Shown: in pieces, positions 61,089 through 64,000 of the stretch | Numbering within the stretch: the first letter of the stretch is position 1 | Layout of the letters: every line of letters starts with the position of its first letter | Source: Finegoldia magna | GTDB lineage: Bacteria > Bacillota > Clostridia > Tissierellales > Peptoniphilaceae | DNA length: 64,000 nucleotides | Reading direction: 5' to 3' | Assembly: GCF_003182075.1 (NCBI RefSeq) | Contig: NZ_QGTH01000006.1 | Coordinates: 1 to 64,000 of the forward strand | The notes under the pieces: model-generated | Seen by the model: the letters and a program-made list of their open reading frames with translations, nothing else | Databases searched by the model: none | Told to the model about the DNA's origin: nothing | Translations under genes and position numbers: made by a program

Positions 61089-63194
61089 CTAATTTACAAA
61101 TTCAAAATCTATTTGACGTTTATCTTTGTCACTATTTATAACTTTAACTCTAACTTTTTGCCCAATATGGTATGATTTTTTAGTTCTTTCTCCATAAACT
61201 GTGTAGTTTTTATCGTCAAATACATAATAATCATCTATCATAGATTGAAATTGTACTAAACCTTCAATCGTGTTGTCAAGTTGTACAAAAATCCCAAATT
61301 TTGTTAGCGAACTAATGATTCCTTCAAATTCTTCATCTATGTGTTGTTGCATATATTCTGCAGATTTCATATCAATAGCTTCTCTTTCAGCTTCCTCAGC
61401 TCTTCTCTCAGTTGCTGAGCATTGTTTTGCAATGTCTTTGATATATTTCATGAATTCTTTTTCGTTATTAGTATCTGGCTTATGATTTATAAAATTCTTC
61501 ACAATTCTGTGTATAAATAAATCCGGATATCTTCTGATTGGAGAAGTGAAGTGCGTATAGAACATCGATGCAAGTCCAAAATGAATGCTAGGATTTTGGC
61601 TGTACTCAGCTTTTTGCATAGATCTTAATAAAAGCGAAGATAATAGAGGTTTTTCAGGCTTGCCATCTAGTTCATTTAAAATTCTTTGGTAATCTTTTGA
61701 GTACAAATTCTTCCCTTTCAAATGGTATCCAAAATTAGACAAAATCCTTTTAAAAGTATTAACTTTTTCTTCGTCAGGTTCTTCGTGAACTCTGTATAAA
61801 AACGGTCTATCCAAATACCCGAAATGACTTGCCACAGTTTCGTTTGTAATCAGCATGAACTCTTCAATCAATTTATTTCCAATTCTTCTCTCATCTTTTG
61901 TAACATCAACTACTTTAGAATTTTCATCTAAAATAATTTTAGTTTCTGGAAAATCGAAGTCAATGCTTCCTCTGTTTTTTCTTCTAACGCTTAGAATTTC
62001 ATACAATTCTTTCATTAGTAATAAATTATCCGTGAGTTTTTCATCATCATAAGGATTTTCTATGTCTTCCAAAAAGTCTGACACATTTTTGTAGACTAAT
62101 CTATAATCAGAGTTTATAACAGACTCATAGAATTTGTAGTCAAGAGTTTTACCCGTTGGCGAAATTTCCATTTTAACCGTTAAACAAAGTCTGTCTTCAT
62201 TAGGGTTTAGTGAGCAAATTCCATTAGATAATTCTATAGGTAACATAGGAATTACTCTATCCAACATATACACACTTGTTCCTCTTCTGAAAGCTTCCTT
62301 ATCAAGTGCAGTATTCTTTCTAACATAGTGGCTTACATCAGCTATGTGAACATATAATATAAAATTATCATCTTTTTTAGTAATACTAATGGCATCGTCA
62401 AAATCTTTTGCATCAGATCCGTCAATTGTAACTGTAAATAAATCTCTAAAATCCATTCTAGATTTCTTTTCTGATTCATCGACATGTTGTTCAATTTCCT
62501 TTGCTTGTTCTTTTACTTTTTTGGGAAATTCATACGGTAATTTAAAAGTCTTTGCTATAGAATAAATATCAATTCCAGGATCGTCCTTGCCTCCTAAGAC
62601 TTCAACTATAACACCTTCTGGATTTTTGTGTTTTTTAGATGGAGTTTTGATTAATTTAACTACGACTTTATCGTTGTTTTTCGCCCCATTCTTATTACCA
62701 GATTGGACAAAAACGTCGAATCCGTATTTTTTATCATCTAATATTACAAATCCATAACCTTTTGCTTCATCAAAAGTTCCCACAAGTTTTTTTGTTTCTC
62801 TGGATAGAATTTGTAAAACTTTTCCTTCAGGACTTCTGTTTGGTTTTTTTTCTACTGTTATCGTAACTAAAACTTTATCTTTATGGATTGCACCATTTAA
62901 ATCTTTTTTGGCTATAAATATATCATCAATGCTTTCATCATCGGGAATAAAATAGCAAAAATCACTTCCAGATCCTTGAATTGTACCTGGATATGCTTTT
63001 TGCTCTGTAATTGGAATTATATTAGAATTTTTATCAAGTAAAATTTTCTTATCTTTTTGTAGTTCATTAATAATCTTATGAAAAATTTTCTTATCTTTTT
63101 TTTCAATATTTAATCTTGAAGATAATTCATCAAAAGTTAGAGGAATATAATCATTAGAATTTACGATATTAAGTACCTTTTGCTTTATTTTCAT
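61089..63194 (-). CDS. rnr: Ribonuclease R
   Basis: This 701-residue 3'-to-5' exoribonuclease has an N-terminal winged helix (1-75) and cold-shock-like domains (about 75-230). The RNB catalytic domain contains TIDGSDAKDFDDAISI with the four metal aspartates and HYVRKNTALDKEAFRRGTSVYMLDRVIPMLP. A C-terminal S1 domain follows (EFEGIISSLTKFGIFVQLDN). RNase R acts with SmpB-tmRNA on non-stop mRNA. AGGAGG lies seven bases before the ATG, and TATAAT (complement of 63224-63229) lies upstream. Confidence 0.97.
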   Translation of the reverse strand: MKIKQKVLNIVNSNDYIPLTFDELSSRLNIEKKDKKIFHKIINELQKDKKILLDKNSNIIPITEQKAYPGTIQGSGSDFCYFIPDDESIDDIFIAKKDLNGAIHKDKVLVTITVEKKPNRSPEGKVLQILSRETKKLVGTFDEAKGYGFVILDDKKYGFDVFVQSGNKNGAKNNDKVVVKLIKTPSKKHKNPEGVIVEVLGGKDDPGIDIYSIAKTFKLPYEFPKKVKEQAKEIEQHVDESEKKSRMDFRDLFTVTIDGSDAKDFDDAISITKKDDNFILYVHIADVSHYVRKNTALDKEAFRRGTSVYMLDRVIPMLPIELSNGICSLNPNEDRLCLTVKMEISPTGKTLDYKFYESVINSDYRLVYKNVSDFLEDIENPYDDEKLTDNLLLMKELYEILSVRRKNRGSIDFDFPETKIILDENSKVVDVTKDERRIGNKLIEEFMLITNETVASHFGYLDRPFLYRVHEEPDEEKVNTFKRILSNFGYHLKGKNLYSKDYQRILNELDGKPEKPLLSSLLLRSMQKAEYSQNPSIHFGLASMFYTHFTSPIRRYPDLFIHRIVKNFINHKPDTNNEKEFMKYIKDIAKQCSATERRAEEAEREAIDMKSAEYMQQHIDEEFEGIISSLTKFGIFVQLDNTIEGLVQFQSMIDDYYVFDDKNYTVYGERTKKSYHIGQKVRVKVINSDKDKRQIDFEFVN

Positions 63195-63270
63195 TAAATA
63201 CCTCCTAGTTGTTTCCTACCTATATTATACCCTAAATTGTAAGAAACTACCTAATTGATGTATTTAACGT

Positions 63271-63885
63271 TTATTTTACAATTTTCCCCTTATCAATAAA
63301 AATTAATCTATCAGATAAAATTTCTGCTTCGTGTCTATTATGGGTAACCATGATAATTGGAATATCCAATGATTTTTTGATTTCGATCAATTCTTTATAA
63401 AACTTATTCTTAAATTTTTCATCAATTGAACTGAAAGGTTCATCCATTAATAGCAAACGCGGCTTATTTGCTAACGCTCTTACTATTGAAACTTTTTGTT
63501 TTTCTCCACCTGATAAAGTATTTGAAAAATTTTCCAAAAGATATTCAATCCCTAGTTTTTCTATAAGTGAATTTGTGTAATTTTTATCAGGATTCATAAA
63601 AAAAATATTGTCTTTAACACTCATATTTGGAAATAATGCGTAATCTTGAAAAACATATCCAATATTTCTTTCCTGTGGTTTCAAATTTATTTTATCTGAA
63701 AACAAAATATTATCATCAAGAATAATCTCTCCTTTATCTGGAGTTAATAAACCTGCTATCGAGTTTAAAATAGATGTTTTTCCGCTTCCAGACTCACCCA
63801 TTATGCACAAAATTTGATTCTCCACGATAAATTCAGCATTAAGAACAAAATGATTTAATTTCTTTTCGATATTACACTTCAGCAT
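63271..63885 (-). CDS. ABC transporter ATPase, molybdate (ModC) type, short form
   Basis: This 204-residue ATPase shows Walker A GESGSGKTS, Q-loop YVFQDYALFPNMSV, signature LSGGEKQKVS, Walker B LLLMDEPFSS and the H-loop VTHNRHEAE. The sequence resembles ModC/CysA-type importers. It lacks the C-terminal TOBE domain that makes ModC about 350 residues, so molybdate or tungstate is likely but not proven. Its ATG overlaps the permease stop upstream by 14 bases. Confidence 0.8.
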   Translation of the reverse strand: MLKCNIEKKLNHFVLNAEFIVENQILCIMGESGSGKTSILNSIAGLLTPDKGEIILDDNILFSDKINLKPQERNIGYVFQDYALFPNMSVKDNIFFMNPDKNYTNSLIEKLGIEYLLENFSNTLSGGEKQKVSIVRALANKPRLLLMDEPFSSIDEKFKNKFYKELIEIKKSLDIPIIMVTHNRHEAEILSDRLIFIDKGKIVK

Positions 63886-64000
63886 TTCTATTCCTTCTCT
63901 TTTCTATCCATCTATTCAAGAAATATATCAATGAAAATGAAAATATCACAACAACAATCATTAGAGTATTAGCCATTGTTTTATCGCCACGTTCGACCGC
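63872..64000 (-). CDS. C-terminus of an ABC permease (ModB-like, partial)
   Basis: The last 42 residues of a leftward gene enter from the window's right edge. They read AVERGDKTMANTLM, then a hydrophobic span IVVVIFSFSLIYFL and a basic tail NRWIEKRRNRNAEV before TAA (63874-63872). A terminal span followed by a positive tail, directly before a ModC-type ATPase, fits the end of a molybdate-type permease. The rest is outside the window. Confidence 0.7.
   Translation of the reverse strand, partial: AVERGDKTMANTLMIVVVIFSFSLIYFLNRWIEKRRNRNAEV

Noticed and set aside
61089-61485. Looked for an ssrA (tmRNA) gene near smpB
   Set aside because: No tRNA-like Ala end or GGGG-type 5' end was found. The region is fully coding for rnr and smpB.
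1-64000. CRISPR arrays, prophage genes, toxin-antitoxin pairs, defence islands
   Set aside because: No regularly spaced repeats, phage structural genes or recognisable defence genes were seen. Apart from the two IS elements the window is core chromosome.

Overview
This is a low-GC, AT-rich Firmicutes-type chromosome segment. The gene order matches the conserved low-GC housekeeping block (yicC-remA-gmk-rpoZ-coaBC-priA-def-fmt ... rsmB-rlmN-prpC-prkC-rsgA-rpe-thiN). Other indicators are a T-box before thrS, an infC-rpmI-rplT attenuator, a K+-type membrane pyrophosphatase and a DUF3793-flavodoxin pair. Together these suggest an anaerobic coccus of the Tissierellia/Peptoniphilaceae, with Finegoldia magna or a close relative as the best guess. 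That assignment is inferred from style and gene content, not from a marker search. Coding density is very high: most genes lie on the minus strand, many overlap by 1-14 bases, and no gene-free stretch exceeds about 280 bases.

Layout. 1-1.6 kb: start of a leftward gene with a palindromic operator-like promoter, then an IS110-family element whose upstream non-coding end is a candidate bridge RNA. 1.6-3.4 kb: secreted SH3b-NlpC/P60 wall hydrolase with WalR-like boxes. 3.6-6.7 kb: rpsB-tsf and pyrH-frr. 6.7-13.6 kb: an operon running PC4-like protein, SbcD-like nuclease, SbcC-like ATPase, phosphoesterase, CYTH protein, topA. 13.6-14.7 kb (plus strand): a 31-residue membrane miniprotein, recX and a GIY-YIG protein. 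14.7-15.9 kb: infC-rpmI-rplT with an L20-type leader. 15.9-21.8 kb: a heterodimeric ABC exporter and mprF. 21.9-26.7 kb: thrS with its T-box, hisS, a GNAT-fusion protein and a Phe-Gly-Cys tRNA operon. 26.8-34.5 kb: a phospholipase-C-like/unknown/macro-like cluster, tmcAL, map, a CBS-domain membrane protein, hppA and secG. 34.6-37.3 kb: a Fur-like-box DUF3793-flavodoxin operon, then an IS3-family element that landed in the loop of its terminator. 37.3-43.0 kb: divIVA-like, coaD, rsmD, recG, fakA-like and gls24-like. 43.2 kb: rpmB. 43.4-58.8 kb: the long conserved housekeeping block. 58.9-63.2 kb: rqcH, smpB and rnr. 63.3-64 kb: a molybdate-type ABC transporter running off the window.

Functional themes. 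Translation and its quality control dominate: ribosomal proteins, IF3, EF-Ts, RRF, aminoacyl-tRNA synthetases, Met formylation/deformylation/excision, RsgA, RlmN, RsmB, RsmD, and the rescue set SmpB, RNase R and RqcH. Envelope control is the second theme: PASTA kinase and phosphatase, NlpC hydrolase, MprF and SecG. DNA maintenance (TopA, RecG, PriA, RecX, SbcCD-like) is the third. I found no CRISPR array, prophage or obvious defence island. The most interesting non-routine items are the putative IS110 bridge RNA, the AUA-initiated infC, the IS3 insertion that swaps one terminator for another, the hidden 31-residue membrane protein, and the Fur-like and WalR-like operators.
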